Shown here: positions 20,425 to 29,982 of the stretch, piece by piece
Layout: each line of letters begins with the position of its first letter
Position numbering within the stretch: position 1 is the first letter of the stretch
DNA from: Sphingobacterium bovisgrunnientis
GTDB lineage: Bacteria > Bacteroidota > Bacteroidia > Sphingobacteriales > Sphingobacteriaceae
Assembly (NCBI RefSeq): GCF_009829085.1
Contig: NZ_WUQY01000001.1
Span: 1-64,000 of the forward strand
DNA length: 64,000 bases
Reading direction: 5' to 3'
Notes under the pieces: model-generated
Database searches by the model: none
What the model was told of the DNA's origin: nothing
The model's input: only the letters and a program-made list of their open reading frames with translations
Translations under genes and position numbers: made by a program

Positions 20425-21120
20425 TTATTCTTCATACCATCCTGGTAAGAAATTTAGGAAGGTAATAATCTTTTCTTTATACACAGATTTATCAACCTTA
20501 TAATAGTACGCTCCTTTCTTAGAATTCTCTTTGTCCTTCTCATCTAATTTTATTAGTAGTTTTGATCCCAATAGTTTCCTTGTAAAGTTTCTTTTATCTA
20601 ATTGATTTTGATAGACCGCTTCGTACAATAATGTAATTTGTGGAATAGTGAATTTGTCTGATAGAAGTTCGAAAAGAATCGGATATAAAGCAGCTTTTTT
20701 CTTCAGTTTATTGTGTGCTTCGTGCACCATTTCATTGTGATCAAAAATTAATGGCGGGCATTTGTCCAATTTAAACCATCTTGCTTTGTAATCCGTACTA
20801 AGGATTTCTGTATTTATTAAAGCAAAATAACACAAACTCACGACATGCTCCATCGGTTCGCGATTGGGATTGCCAAACACTGCAAATTGTTCCATATAAA
20901 TATGGTCTAGTCCTGTAAGCGATTTTAAGACACGTTGGGCTGCATCACCAGGCGACTCGTTTTCTTCAACAAATCCGCCCATCAAGCTCCATTTTCCTTT
21001 TTCAGGTTCAAAATCACGCTGGATAAGTAATATTTCTAATTCCTCTTTATTGAATCCGAAAATAATACAATCGACGGCTAGAAGTATTTTTTTATTCTTT
21101 TTGTAGAAGTCTAAAGTCAT
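20425..21120 (-). CDS. araR: Nudix-type transcriptional regulator of arabinose use (AraR)
   Basis: This 231-aa cytoplasmic protein has an N-terminal Nudix domain (about residues 10-150) and a C-terminal winged-helix DNA-binding region (about 155-225). The Nudix box reads GGFVEENESPGDAAQRVLKSLTG. It has lost the REUxEE catalytic glutamates, which supports a sensor rather than a hydrolase role. A Nudix-family AraR that responds to L-arabinose is known from Bacteroides. The divergent position next to araBDA makes the same role very likely here. A TATTTTTG -7-like element and two palindromes lie in the shared promoter region. Confidence 0.88.
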   Translation of the reverse strand: MTLDFYKKNKKILLAVDCIIFGFNKEELEILLIQRDFEPEKGKWSLMGGFVEENESPGDAAQRVLKSLTGLDHIYMEQFAVFGNPNREPMEHVVSLCYFALINTEILSTDYKARWFKLDKCPPLIFDHNEMVHEAHNKLKKKAALYPILFELLSDKFTIPQITLLYEAVYQNQLDKRNFTRKLLGSKLLIKLDEKDKENSKKGAYYYKVDKSVYKEKIITFLNFLPGWYEE

Positions 21121-21170
21121 GTGTTTAAGATAAATATTTCTATAAAAATTAAAAAAAAAATTTTAAACTT

Positions 21171-21217
21171 CAAAAATAAGTGTTAATTTGACACTAATTA
21201 TTAAGACATCTGTCTTA
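21171..21217. promoter_or_regulatory. araR/araB divergent control region with candidate AraR operators
   Basis: TAAGACATCTGTCTTA (21202-21217) is an inverted repeat with 7-bp arms. AGTGTTAATTTGACACT (21179-21195) is a 5-bp-arm inverted repeat. On the minus strand TATTTTTG (21178-21171) matches the -7 element for araR and directly abuts the second repeat, so binding there would give autoregulation. No confident araB promoter box was found. The AraR link is inferred from position. Confidence 0.5.
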
Positions 21218-21253
21218 TTGATGACAATTATAAACTGAAAAATCAAGTTAAAA

Positions 21254-22903
21254 ATGAGTAATCCTTGTGTTATAGGAGTAGATTTCGGGAGTGATTCCGT
21301 TCGTGCAATTTTAGTAGATGCGACTAATGGCAAAGAGTTGGCGTCTAGAGTTAGTTATTATCCCAGATGGAAAAAAGGACTATACAGTAATCCGTCCACC
21401 AATCAGTTTAGACAACACCCTCTCGATTATTTAGAAACTTTAACAGAAGTTATTACAGGCTGTGTGGCTGCTGTAGGTGAAGAGATTGCAAGTCGTGTAG
21501 TAGGAATTTCAGTGGACACGACAGGTTCTACACCTGTTGCTGTGAATAGAGAAGGTACACCATTAGCCTTGACGGAAGAGTTTGCGGACAATCCAAATGC
21601 AATGTTTGTACTTTGGAAAGATCATACTGCTATACGGGAGGCAAGTGAAATAAATCAACACGCTAAAAATTATAAAACAGATTACCTTAAATATGTAGGT
21701 GGAGTATATTCCTCAGAATGGTTTTGGGCGAAAATATTACATGTGCTGCGTGAAGACCAAAAGGTGCAACGTGCAGCTTATACTTGGGTGGAACATTGCG
21801 ATTGGATTCCATTTGAGTTGGTAGGTGGTAAAGATGTTACATTGCTGAAAAGAGGCGTTTGTGCTGCAGGCCATAAAGGATTATGGGCAGAAGAGTTTAA
21901 TGGCTATCCGCCAAATGAATTTTTTACTGCATTGGATCCATTATTAAAAGATCAGGTGCAACGATTGGGTGCGCAAACTTATACTTCGGATCAAGCAGTA
22001 GGTAATCTTTCTGCTGAATGGGCAGAAAAATTAGGGTTAAGTACAAATGTGGTAATTGGTGTTGGTGCATTTGACTGTCATATGGGCGCAGTAGGAGGAG
22101 AAATTGAACCTTATTATTTGAGTAAAATAGTAGGGACTTCGACTTGCGATATCTTAGTGACACCAGAAAAATTAGACTTTACTTTAAAAGGAATTTGTGG
22201 ACAAGTAAATGGTTCCGTAATACCTAATATGGTAGGATTAGAAGCTGGGCAATCTGCATTTGGGGATGCATATGCTTGGTTTAAAAACATCTTAATGTGG
22301 CCCTTACAAAACATCTATGAAATAGAAGAGTCGAAACTGCAAGAGATAGAATCGACTCTTCTTTCAAAATTGAGTGAGCAAGCTGCTGTAATCAAACCGG
22401 ATGTAAAACATCCTTTGTCTGTTGATTGGCTCAATGGTCGTCGTACGCCATTTGCTAACCAAAATTTGAAAGCTTCTCTATTGGATCTTAATCTTGCTTC
22501 GGATACAGTTTTAGTATTTCGTGCCATTGTAGAGTCTACATGTTTTGGAGCACGCAAAATAGCGGAATGTTTTATCGAACAGGGAGTGCCTGTAAAAGGT
22601 ATCATTGCGATGGGAGGTATACCAAAAAAATCTCCTTTTATTATGCAGATGATGGCTGATATTTTGAAAATGCCGATTAAAGTACATAAGTCAGATCAAA
22701 CTTGTGCTTTAGGCGCGGCAATGTTTGCTGCAGTTGTAGGCAATGTGTATTCAAATGTAGAAGAAGCTATGCAAAACATGGGACATGGATTTGAAAAAAC
22801 ATATGTACCAAACGAAGAAGTGGTAACAATTTACCAAGAGCGATATGAAAGGTATTTAGCGGCAGGAAATGTTTTAGAAAATAATTTATACGATGTACAA
22901 TAA
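21254..22903 (+). CDS. araB: Ribulokinase
   Basis: AraB phosphorylates L-ribulose to L-ribulose-5-phosphate. At 549 aa it belongs to the FGGY kinase family: an ATP-binding VIGVDFGSDSVRAILVD motif at the N-terminus, VVGISVDTTGSTPVAV after it, and the C-terminal GIIAMGGIPKKSPFIMQMMADIL segment. The length fits ribulokinases rather than xylulokinases or glycerol kinases. It is the first gene of the arabinose operon and overlaps araD by 11 bp. Confidence 0.95.
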   Translation: MSNPCVIGVDFGSDSVRAILVDATNGKELASRVSYYPRWKKGLYSNPSTNQFRQHPLDYLETLTEVITGCVAAVGEEIASRVVGISVDTTGSTPVAVNREGTPLALTEEFADNPNAMFVLWKDHTAIREASEINQHAKNYKTDYLKYVGGVYSSEWFWAKILHVLREDQKVQRAAYTWVEHCDWIPFELVGGKDVTLLKRGVCAAGHKGLWAEEFNGYPPNEFFTALDPLLKDQVQRLGAQTYTSDQAVGNLSAEWAEKLGLSTNVVIGVGAFDCHMGAVGGEIEPYYLSKIVGTSTCDILVTPEKLDFTLKGICGQVNGSVIPNMVGLEAGQSAFGDAYAWFKNILMWPLQNIYEIEESKLQEIESTLLSKLSEQAAVIKPDVKHPLSVDWLNGRRTPFANQNLKASLLDLNLASDTVLVFRAIVESTCFGARKIAECFIEQGVPVKGIIAMGGIPKKSPFIMQMMADILKMPIKVHKSDQTCALGAAMFAAVVGNVYSNVEEAMQNMGHGFEKTYVPNEEVVTIYQERYERYLAAGNVLENNLYDVQ

Positions 22904-23585
22904 TATTAAAGAGGAAGCATACGAAGCGAACATGAACTTAACCAAATTAGGTTTGGTGAAGTTTACGTTTGGGAATGTAAGTGTTTTTGATCGTGAGAAA
23001 GGTGTATTTGCGATCAAACCCAGTGGTGTTCCTTATGAAATTTTAAAAGCAGAAGATATAGTCATTGTGGACTTAGATGCACAAGTAGTGGAGGGTAAAT
23101 TACGCCCATCATCCGATACGAAGACCCATGCAGTATTGTATAAAGAATGGCCAGAATTGGGTGCCGTTGTTCACACACATTCTGTATATGGTACAGCTTG
23201 GGCACAAGCAAATAGAAGTATCCCAATTTATGGTACTACTCATGCTGATCATTTAACAAAGGATATTCCATGTGCTCCACCAATGGCAGACGAAATGATC
23301 GAAGGCAATTACGAATACCAAACAGGGTATCAGATCGTCAATCATTTTAGAGAAGCTGGACTAAACCACGAAGAAATACAAATGATTTTAGTGGGTAACC
23401 ATGCGCCATTTACATGGGGAAAAGACGGACAACAAGCTGTTTATAATGCTGCTGTATTAGAATATGCTGCTGAATTGGCCTATTTGTCTGAGGGAATCAA
23501 TCCGCAAATTGAGCGTCTGAAAGCTTCGCTGATTAAGAAACATTACGAACGTAAGCATGGAAATAACGCTTACTACGGACAATAA
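22893..23585 (+). CDS. araD: L-ribulose-5-phosphate 4-epimerase
   Basis: AraD epimerises L-ribulose-5-phosphate to D-xylulose-5-phosphate, the link to the pentose phosphate pathway. The 230-aa class II aldolase/epimerase fold shows GNVSVFDR, KPSGVPYE, the SSDTKTH loop and the metal-binding VHTHSVYGTAWAQ, with a further His in HAPFTWGKDG. The ATG lies within the end of araB, which suggests translational coupling. Confidence 0.95.
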   Translation: MYNNIKEEAYEANMNLTKLGLVKFTFGNVSVFDREKGVFAIKPSGVPYEILKAEDIVIVDLDAQVVEGKLRPSSDTKTHAVLYKEWPELGAVVHTHSVYGTAWAQANRSIPIYGTTHADHLTKDIPCAPPMADEMIEGNYEYQTGYQIVNHFREAGLNHEEIQMILVGNHAPFTWGKDGQQAVYNAAVLEYAAELAYLSEGINPQIERLKASLIKKHYERKHGNNAYYGQ

Positions 23586-23612
23586 TAAACTATCAAAAAC
23601 CTAAATATAAAC

Positions 23613-25112
23613 ATGATATCATTAAAAACTTTAGAAGTTTGGTTCATCACAGGGAGTCAAGATCTATACGGGGAGGAAACATTACGTCAAGCTGCAGATC
23701 ATTCCAAAGAAATAGCAACATATTTCGATCAGCACGAAGGAATTCCTGTAAGTATCGTATTTAAACCTATCGTAAGAAATACAGAAGAAATTTATAAAAC
23801 AATATTAGAAGCAAATAATACACAAAATTGTATTGGTTTGATTACTTGGATGCATACGTTTTCACCTGCGAAAATGTGGATTCGTGGTTTGCAAATTTTG
23901 AATAAACCGTTATTGCATTTACATACTCAATATAATCGTGATATTCCTTGGGATTCAATTGATATGGATTTTATGAATCTGAATCAAAGTGCACATGGAG
24001 ATCGTGAATTTGGTTTTATTGTTTCTAGAATGCGTCTTGCGCGTAAAGTTGTGACAGGACATTGGCAAGATCCAGAAGTCATAGATCGTATTAACGTATG
24101 GGCGCGTGCTGCGGCCGCTTGGGCGGATTGGCAAGGTGCTAAGTTTGTACGATTTGGTGATAATATGCGCTATGTTGCAGTGACAGAGGGTGATAAAGTA
24201 GAAGCAGAATTAAAATTTGGATTTTCGGTAAATACACATGGAATTGGGGATTTAGTAAAAGAAATTGATACTATTTCTGATGATGCGGTTCAAGCTTTAT
24301 TGAAGGAGTATGAGCAGCAATACATTATGTCGGAAGATGTGCTCGAGGGCGGTAAATTTCGATCCAATGTATATGATGCCGCAAAAATTGAATTGGGATT
24401 GCGTTCTTTCTTAGAGAAAGGAAATTATAAAGGTTTTACCGATACTTTCGAGGATTTATATGGCTTGCCGCAATTACCAGGATTGGCAGTACAACGCTTA
24501 ATGGCTGATGGCTATGCTTTTGCTGGGGAAGGTGACTGGAAAACTCCAGCTATGGTACGTGCATGTAAGGTAATGGCAACTGGATACGAAGGTGCGAATG
24601 CATTCATGGAAGATTATACATATCATTTTGATCCTGCAAATGCGATGGTATTGGGGTCGCATATGTTAGAAGTAGATGCTTCATTAGCGGCTAGTAAACC
24701 AAAATTAGAGGTTCATCCATTGGGTATTGGTGGTAAAGCAGATCCAGCACGTTTGGTATTTGATGCTAAAGGAGGACCAGCATTCAATGCTTCATTGGTC
24801 GACATGGGCGATCGTTTCCGTTTGGTCGTAAATACTGTTCAGGGTGTAGACGTGACTAATGAATTACCAAAATTGCCTGTTGCACGTGTACTTTGGAAAC
24901 CTGAGCCAGATATGAAGACAGGATGTTCGGCTTGGATATATGCAGGAGGTGCTCACCATACGGTTTATAGCCAAAATCTTACAAAAGAGTATATGGAAGA
25001 TTTCGCGCGAATCGCTAAATTAGAATTAATCGTTATTGACCAATCTACCCAACTCGACCAATTTGAGAAAGAGCTGAGAAATAGCGAATTGTATTATAAA
25101 CTAACCAACTAA
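23613..25112 (+). CDS. araA: L-arabinose isomerase
   Basis: AraA isomerises L-arabinose to L-ribulose in the cytoplasm. At 499 aa it is a typical family member: [19 protein letters not shown] at the N-terminus, the [30 protein letters not shown] region and the metal- and substrate-binding ending ([19 protein letters not shown]). It is located 27 bp after araD. Confidence 0.97.
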   Translation: MISLKTLEVWFITGSQDLYGEETLRQAADHSKEIATYFDQHEGIPVSIVFKPIVRNTEEIYKTILEANNTQNCIGLITWMHTFSPAKMWIRGLQILNKPLLHLHTQYNRDIPWDSIDMDFMNLNQSAHGDREFGFIVSRMRLARKVVTGHWQDPEVIDRINVWARAAAAWADWQGAKFVRFGDNMRYVAVTEGDKVEAELKFGFSVNTHGIGDLVKEIDTISDDAVQALLKEYEQQYIMSEDVLEGGKFRSNVYDAAKIELGLRSFLEKGNYKGFTDTFEDLYGLPQLPGLAVQRLMADGYAFAGEGDWKTPAMVRACKVMATGYEGANAFMEDYTYHFDPANAMVLGSHMLEVDASLAASKPKLEVHPLGIGGKADPARLVFDAKGGPAFNASLVDMGDRFRLVVNTVQGVDVTNELPKLPVARVLWKPEPDMKTGCSAWIYAGGAHHTVYSQNLTKEYMEDFARIAKLELIVIDQSTQLDQFEKELRNSELYYKLTN

Positions 25113-25130
25113 ATCTGCAATAATAAACCT

Positions 25131-26828
25131 ATGGAAAAGTTTGCAACAATTGACTACGTCATTTTTTTAATTTATTTCATCGTAGTCGCCGGATATGGCT
25201 TTTGGGTATACGTGAAGCAAAAGAAAGAATCGGCAAGTAGTAAAGATTATTTTTTGGCTGAAGGCTCATTAACGTGGTGGGCTATTGGAGCCAGTCTTAT
25301 CGCATCGAATATTTCTGCTGAGCAGTTTATCGGGATGAGTGGTAATGGATTCGAAGTAGGTATCGCAGTAGCTGCCTACGAATGGATTGCCGCTATCGCC
25401 CTTATTATTGTTGCAGTATGGTTTATTCCTGTGTATTTAAAGAATAAGATATTTACGATGCCTCAATTTCTGAAGCAACGTTATAATGAAACAACCAGTC
25501 TTATCATGGCGATATTTTGGTTGTTTTTATACGTTTTCGTAAACCTAACTTCAATCCTTTATTTAGGTGCATTAGCTATTAGCAATTTGGGTGGTGGTGA
25601 TTATTTTCACATTATCATGCTTGCACTCGCTGTATTCTCTATCATCATTACACTGGGTGGAATGAAAGTAATTGGATACACGGACGTGATTCAAGTAGTA
25701 GTGTTGATAGTAGGTGGATTTGCTACAACCTATGTTGCCCTTATCTTGGTATCTGAGCATTTTGGTATGGGTAAAGATTTCATTGCTGGATTCAAGCAAT
25801 TGATGGTCGATTCTCCGAAGCATTTTAATCTGATAGTCGATAAACCTACCGCAGACAGCACACAAGAAGAGGTTAATAAATATTTGATGCTTCCGGGTAT
25901 TGGAATGTATTTAGCCGGTATTTGGATTGTAAACTTAAACTATTGGGGATGTAATCAATATATCACACAGCGCGCTTTGGGTGCAGATTTAAAAACTGCA
26001 CGTACAGGTATTTTATTTGCTGGTTTCTTAAAATTATTGATGCCTATTATCGTTATGTTGCCAGGTATTGCAGCATATGTATTATACAAAAACGGCGCTT
26101 TGCAGGAAGAAATGGCTCCAGGTGGTAATTTTCAAGCGGATAATGCTTACTCAGCGATTTTAGGTTTCTTACCTAATGGTATGAAAGGTCTTTCGTTAGC
26201 AGCTTTAACAGCTGCGATTGTCGCATCTTTAGCGGGTAAAGCAAATAGTATTGCTACCATCTTTACCATGGATATTTACAATAAATATATCAATAAAGAA
26301 GCTTCAGAAACAAGACTTATTAATGTTGGAAAAATCACAATTATTGTTTCCATCATTATTTCAGTATTCTTTACTTGGGATGACTTATTAGGAATTGGTG
26401 GTGCTGGTGGATTTACATTCATCCAGAAATATACAGGGTTTATATCTCCAGGTGTATTTGCAATGTTCTTGTTGGGTATGTTCTGGAAAAGGACAACAGG
26501 TACAGCTGCTATTGTAGGTTTAATTACAGGATTCTTATTATCAATCGTGTTTAACAATTTTGCGCCAGCATGGTTTGGTCCAGAAACATTCCTTTACACA
26601 GCTTACATTAATAAGTTTGGTGAATACGAAATTCCATTCCAAATCTGTATGGGACTTGCCTTTATGTTTACAATGATTGCCATGATAATAGTAAGTTTAT
26701 TTGGACCAAAAGACAATCCAAAAGGATTAGAGTTGGATTCAAAAATGTTTAAAGTTGAGCCTTCTGTAATGATTATGATCGTATTGACAATATTGATTGT
26801 TGGTGCATTATATGTGAAATTCTGGTAA
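25131..26828 (+). CDS. Sodium/solute symporter, probably for L-arabinose
   Basis: This 565-aa inner-membrane protein of the SSS (SGLT-like) family has about 13-14 hydrophobic segments. Family hallmarks are FLAEGSLTWWAIGASLIASNISAEQFIGMSGNGF near the N-terminus and ALTAAIVASLAGKANSIATIFTMDIYNKY in the C-terminal half. Its place 18 bp after araA and before a mutarotase makes L-arabinose the likely substrate. Other family members move other sugars, so the exact specificity is inferred. Confidence 0.88.
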   Translation: MEKFATIDYVIFLIYFIVVAGYGFWVYVKQKKESASSKDYFLAEGSLTWWAIGASLIASNISAEQFIGMSGNGFEVGIAVAAYEWIAAIALIIVAVWFIPVYLKNKIFTMPQFLKQRYNETTSLIMAIFWLFLYVFVNLTSILYLGALAISNLGGGDYFHIIMLALAVFSIIITLGGMKVIGYTDVIQVVVLIVGGFATTYVALILVSEHFGMGKDFIAGFKQLMVDSPKHFNLIVDKPTADSTQEEVNKYLMLPGIGMYLAGIWIVNLNYWGCNQYITQRALGADLKTARTGILFAGFLKLLMPIIVMLPGIAAYVLYKNGALQEEMAPGGNFQADNAYSAILGFLPNGMKGLSLAALTAAIVASLAGKANSIATIFTMDIYNKYINKEASETRLINVGKITIIVSIIISVFFTWDDLLGIGGAGGFTFIQKYTGFISPGVFAMFLLGMFWKRTTGTAAIVGLITGFLLSIVFNNFAPAWFGPETFLYTAYINKFGEYEIPFQICMGLAFMFTMIAMIIVSLFGPKDNPKGLELDSKMFKVEPSVMIMIVLTILIVGALYVKFW

Positions 26829-26854
26829 TTTTAATTATATAAAAAACCAATCTT

Positions 26855-27997
26855 ATGAAATCAAAATATTTAAGTTTCCTATTTGCAGGAATATTATTAG
26901 CAAGCTCTTGTCAGAATGGCAAAACTAATCAGACAACATCAGAGCAGGGTGAAATTGATAGTACAGTCTTTTATACGAATTTCGATAATAAGGATGTATT
27001 GCAATATGTGATTGGGAATGATAAGGTGAAGGTAAGTGTGACAAATTTTGGCGCACGAATAGTATCACTTATCGTTAACGATAAAGCAGGTAATCCGGTG
27101 GATGTGTTGTTGGGATATGATACTGCTGATGAATTTATTAAGAATACTGATAATTTCTATGGTGCAGTCGTTGGTCGTTTTGGTAATCGTATAGGTAATG
27201 CGACTTTTACCCTTAATGGTCAGAAATATGAGTTGGAAAAAAATGATGGTGATAACTCGTTACATGGGGGGACAAATGGTGTATACAACAAAGTTTGGGA
27301 TGTTAAGTCCCATTCAGGTGAATCCATTACTCTAGAGTATCTATCTCCAGATGGCGAAGCTGGTTATCCTGGAAATGTGACTATGCAAGTTACTTATAAA
27401 GTAAACGCTAATGGAGGTTTAGAAATAGACTATTCTGGTGTGACGGATAAAGAAACTATTTTGAATTTAACCAGTCATGGTTATTTCAACTTGAATGGCG
27501 AAGGTGATACTACTATCTTGGATCATGAGCTTTGGATTGATGCTAATAAAATCACAGAGGTGAATAAATCATTAATTCCAACAGGTAAAAGCATTAATAT
27601 TTTGGGAACTGCTTTTGATTTCACAAAACCAAAATTAATTGGCAAAGACATCAATAGGTCAACAGATCAACTTAAATACGGCCAAGGATATGATCACAAT
27701 TTTGAATTAAATAAAAAAGATGGCTTCGCTGAGGTTGCAAGTTTGTATGCGCCAAATACAGGCATTGAAATGAAGATTTTGACTACTGAGCCAGGATTGC
27801 AATTTTATAGTGGAAATTTCATGTCAGATGAGGACCCTAAAGGCAAAGGTGGAAAAGCGTATCCATTCCGTGCAGCGTTATGTTTGGAAACACAACATTT
27901 TCCTGATGCGCCGAATCATGATAATTTTCCATCTACAACCCTTCGACCTGGCGAAAAGTATACTTCCAAAACGGAGTATAGATTTTCGACAAGGTAA
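26855..27997 (+). CDS. Lipoprotein aldose 1-epimerase (mutarotase)
   Basis: This 380-aa GalM-family protein interconverts alpha and beta anomers of free sugars. It has a lipoprotein signal with lipobox LASSC (C19), so it is anchored outside the cytoplasm. The catalytic His region (LTSHGYFNLNGEG), SLHGG and the C-terminal catalytic Glu motif LETQHFPDAPN are present. In this operon it probably converts arabinose anomers released by the glycosidases into the form taken up by the symporter. Confidence 0.9.
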   Translation: MKSKYLSFLFAGILLASSCQNGKTNQTTSEQGEIDSTVFYTNFDNKDVLQYVIGNDKVKVSVTNFGARIVSLIVNDKAGNPVDVLLGYDTADEFIKNTDNFYGAVVGRFGNRIGNATFTLNGQKYELEKNDGDNSLHGGTNGVYNKVWDVKSHSGESITLEYLSPDGEAGYPGNVTMQVTYKVNANGGLEIDYSGVTDKETILNLTSHGYFNLNGEGDTTILDHELWIDANKITEVNKSLIPTGKSINILGTAFDFTKPKLIGKDINRSTDQLKYGQGYDHNFELNKKDGFAEVASLYAPNTGIEMKILTTEPGLQFYSGNFMSDEDPKGKGGKAYPFRAALCLETQHFPDAPNHDNFPSTTLRPGEKYTSKTEYRFSTR

Positions 27998-28021
27998 CTC
28001 CATGCAATTTATAGTTTGATT

Positions 28022-29962
28022 ATGAAATACTTTATTAGCTGTGTTCTTTTATTGTTGATAGTTTCGCAACCAATTTGTGCGCGCGCTAACAGTAAACCTG
28101 TTCAGATTTTAAGTCCAAATAAGGATATTGAAGTTTCTGTATGGTCAACTCCTGAAGGCGAGATTAAATACAAAATTATGCGTAAAGGTAAGCTTGTGTT
28201 GGAACCTTCTCAATTGGGATTGAGAACGAAACAGCAAGATTTTTCCAAATCGTTGAAATTTAAAAGTGCGTCGGCTAATAAAGTAATTTCTAAATCGTAT
28301 ACTGCCATACAGGGCAAAAGAAAGAATAATACATACAAAGCCAATGAGCAGGTGTTGACTTGGCAAAATCCTGAAAATAAAACAATTCAGATCTGTTTTC
28401 AATTATCCGATGACGGATTAGTGTTTAGGTATGTTTTGCCAAATTATTCCAGCCAGACAGATTACATCGTAGAAGAAAAAACAAGTTTTAAATTTTTAGC
28501 ATCCGCTAAAGGTTGGTTACAGCCTATGGCTATAGCCAAGACAGGTTGGGAACAAACAAATCCATCCTACGAAGAACATTACCAAAAAGAAATTCCTGTT
28601 GGTACCCAAGAAAGTACAAAGACGGGTTGGGTATATCCTGCATTATTTGAATCTGAGAATAATTGGGTGTTAATTACCGAATCTGGTTTAGAAAGTAATC
28701 ATTCTGCCAGCAGATTGCATTTCGAATCGCCTAATGGAGAATATCGCATTGCGATGCCTGATCCTAGAGAGACTATCAAAGACAATAATCTCTACAGCAA
28801 AATTGAAAATAATTTTGAATCGCCATGGCGAGTAATCGCTGTGGGTGACCTTAATAATATAGTGGATTCTGACATAGCAAATGCTGTGGTACAGAAACCA
28901 AATACGACCATTCCATCTTGGGTAAAGCCAGGTAAATCATCTTGGAGTTGGATAAATACGAAGGATGATTTCATCGTTTACGATGAGCAAAAGAAATATA
29001 TCGATTTTGCTGCCGACATGAAGTGGCAGTATTGCTTGATTGATGTCAATTGGGATACTAAGATTGGTTATGAAAAAATGACAGAGCTGTGTAAATATGC
29101 ACAAAGTAAAAATGTAAACTTACTGTTGTGGTATAATTCAGCTGGCGATTGGAATACAGTTGGGTATACCCCCAAAAATCAACTGCTAACAAGAGAATCA
29201 CGACGTGCAGAGTTCAAAAGACTTCAAGATATGGGTGTCAAAGGCGTAAAAATTGATTTCTTTGGTGGGGATGGACAATCAGTCATTGCATATTATATTG
29301 ATATATTAGAAGACGCCGCAGACTTTGAGTTGCTGGTAAATTTTCATGGGGCGACATTACCACGTAGTTGGTCCTCGATTTATCCTCATTTGATGACAGT
29401 AGAAGCTGTTCGTGGTTTTGAAATGGTTACTTTCATGCAAGAGGATGCAGACAGACAAGCTGAAATTTCGAGCATATTGCCATTTACACGTAATGTGTAT
29501 GATCCAATGGATTTCACACCTATGAATCTGTCCAAAATTAATAGCCAAGTACTGAGAAGAACAACAGCTTCGTTTGAATTGGCAACTAGCATTTTGTTTT
29601 TGTCAGGAATACAGCATTATGCAGAGTCACCTGAAGGAATGAAAGCTGTGCCCGAAGTCGTTAAAAATCTTTTGAGAAATCTACCTGATCAATGGGAAGA
29701 TAGCAGATTTATTAGCGGCTATCCTGGAAAGGATGTTGTGATTGCACGAAAAAGTAAAGACACATGGTATGTTGCAGGAATCAATGGGGAGAATGCTGCA
29801 AAAAATATTCAATTGGATTTGACTCCGTTTTCAGGAAAGAAAATATTGAAAATAGCGGATGGAAAGGAACAGAATTCATTCCTTATAGAGGATAATCTAT
29901 CAAATAAAAAATTAACAATTCCACTTCAACCTAATGGTGGTTTTGTGCTAATGATACAATAG
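28022..29962 (+). CDS. GH97 glycoside hydrolase (retaining type)
   Basis: This exported 646-aa enzyme has a signal peptide MKYFISCVLLLLIVSQPICARA. I prefer the ATG at 28022 over an in-frame TTG at 28016. The N-terminal beta-sandwich is followed by the TIM barrel (WKPGKSSWSWIN-like start, YCLIDVNWD, LLLWYNSAGDWN). The Asp in GVKIDF (D412) fits the nucleophile of the retaining GH97 branch. Known activities in that branch are alpha-galactosidase and bifunctional beta-L-arabinopyranosidase/alpha-galactosidase. In an arabinose operon the arabinopyranosidase activity is attractive but unproven. It precedes the first GH51 gene by 20 bp. Confidence 0.85.
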   Translation: MKYFISCVLLLLIVSQPICARANSKPVQILSPNKDIEVSVWSTPEGEIKYKIMRKGKLVLEPSQLGLRTKQQDFSKSLKFKSASANKVISKSYTAIQGKRKNNTYKANEQVLTWQNPENKTIQICFQLSDDGLVFRYVLPNYSSQTDYIVEEKTSFKFLASAKGWLQPMAIAKTGWEQTNPSYEEHYQKEIPVGTQESTKTGWVYPALFESENNWVLITESGLESNHSASRLHFESPNGEYRIAMPDPRETIKDNNLYSKIENNFESPWRVIAVGDLNNIVDSDIANAVVQKPNTTIPSWVKPGKSSWSWINTKDDFIVYDEQKKYIDFAADMKWQYCLIDVNWDTKIGYEKMTELCKYAQSKNVNLLLWYNSAGDWNTVGYTPKNQLLTRESRRAEFKRLQDMGVKGVKIDFFGGDGQSVIAYYIDILEDAADFELLVNFHGATLPRSWSSIYPHLMTVEAVRGFEMVTFMQEDADRQAEISSILPFTRNVYDPMDFTPMNLSKINSQVLRRTTASFELATSILFLSGIQHYAESPEGMKAVPEVVKNLLRNLPDQWEDSRFISGYPGKDVVIARKSKDTWYVAGINGENAAKNIQLDLTPFSGKKILKIADGKEQNSFLIEDNLSNKKLTIPLQPNGGFVLMIQ

Positions 29963-29982
29963 CCTAATTATAAACATCTATT

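Noticed and set aside
28016-28021. TTG start for the GH97 gene
   Set aside because: The ATG six bases downstream begins a normal signal peptide (MKYF), so the earlier TTG adds nothing.
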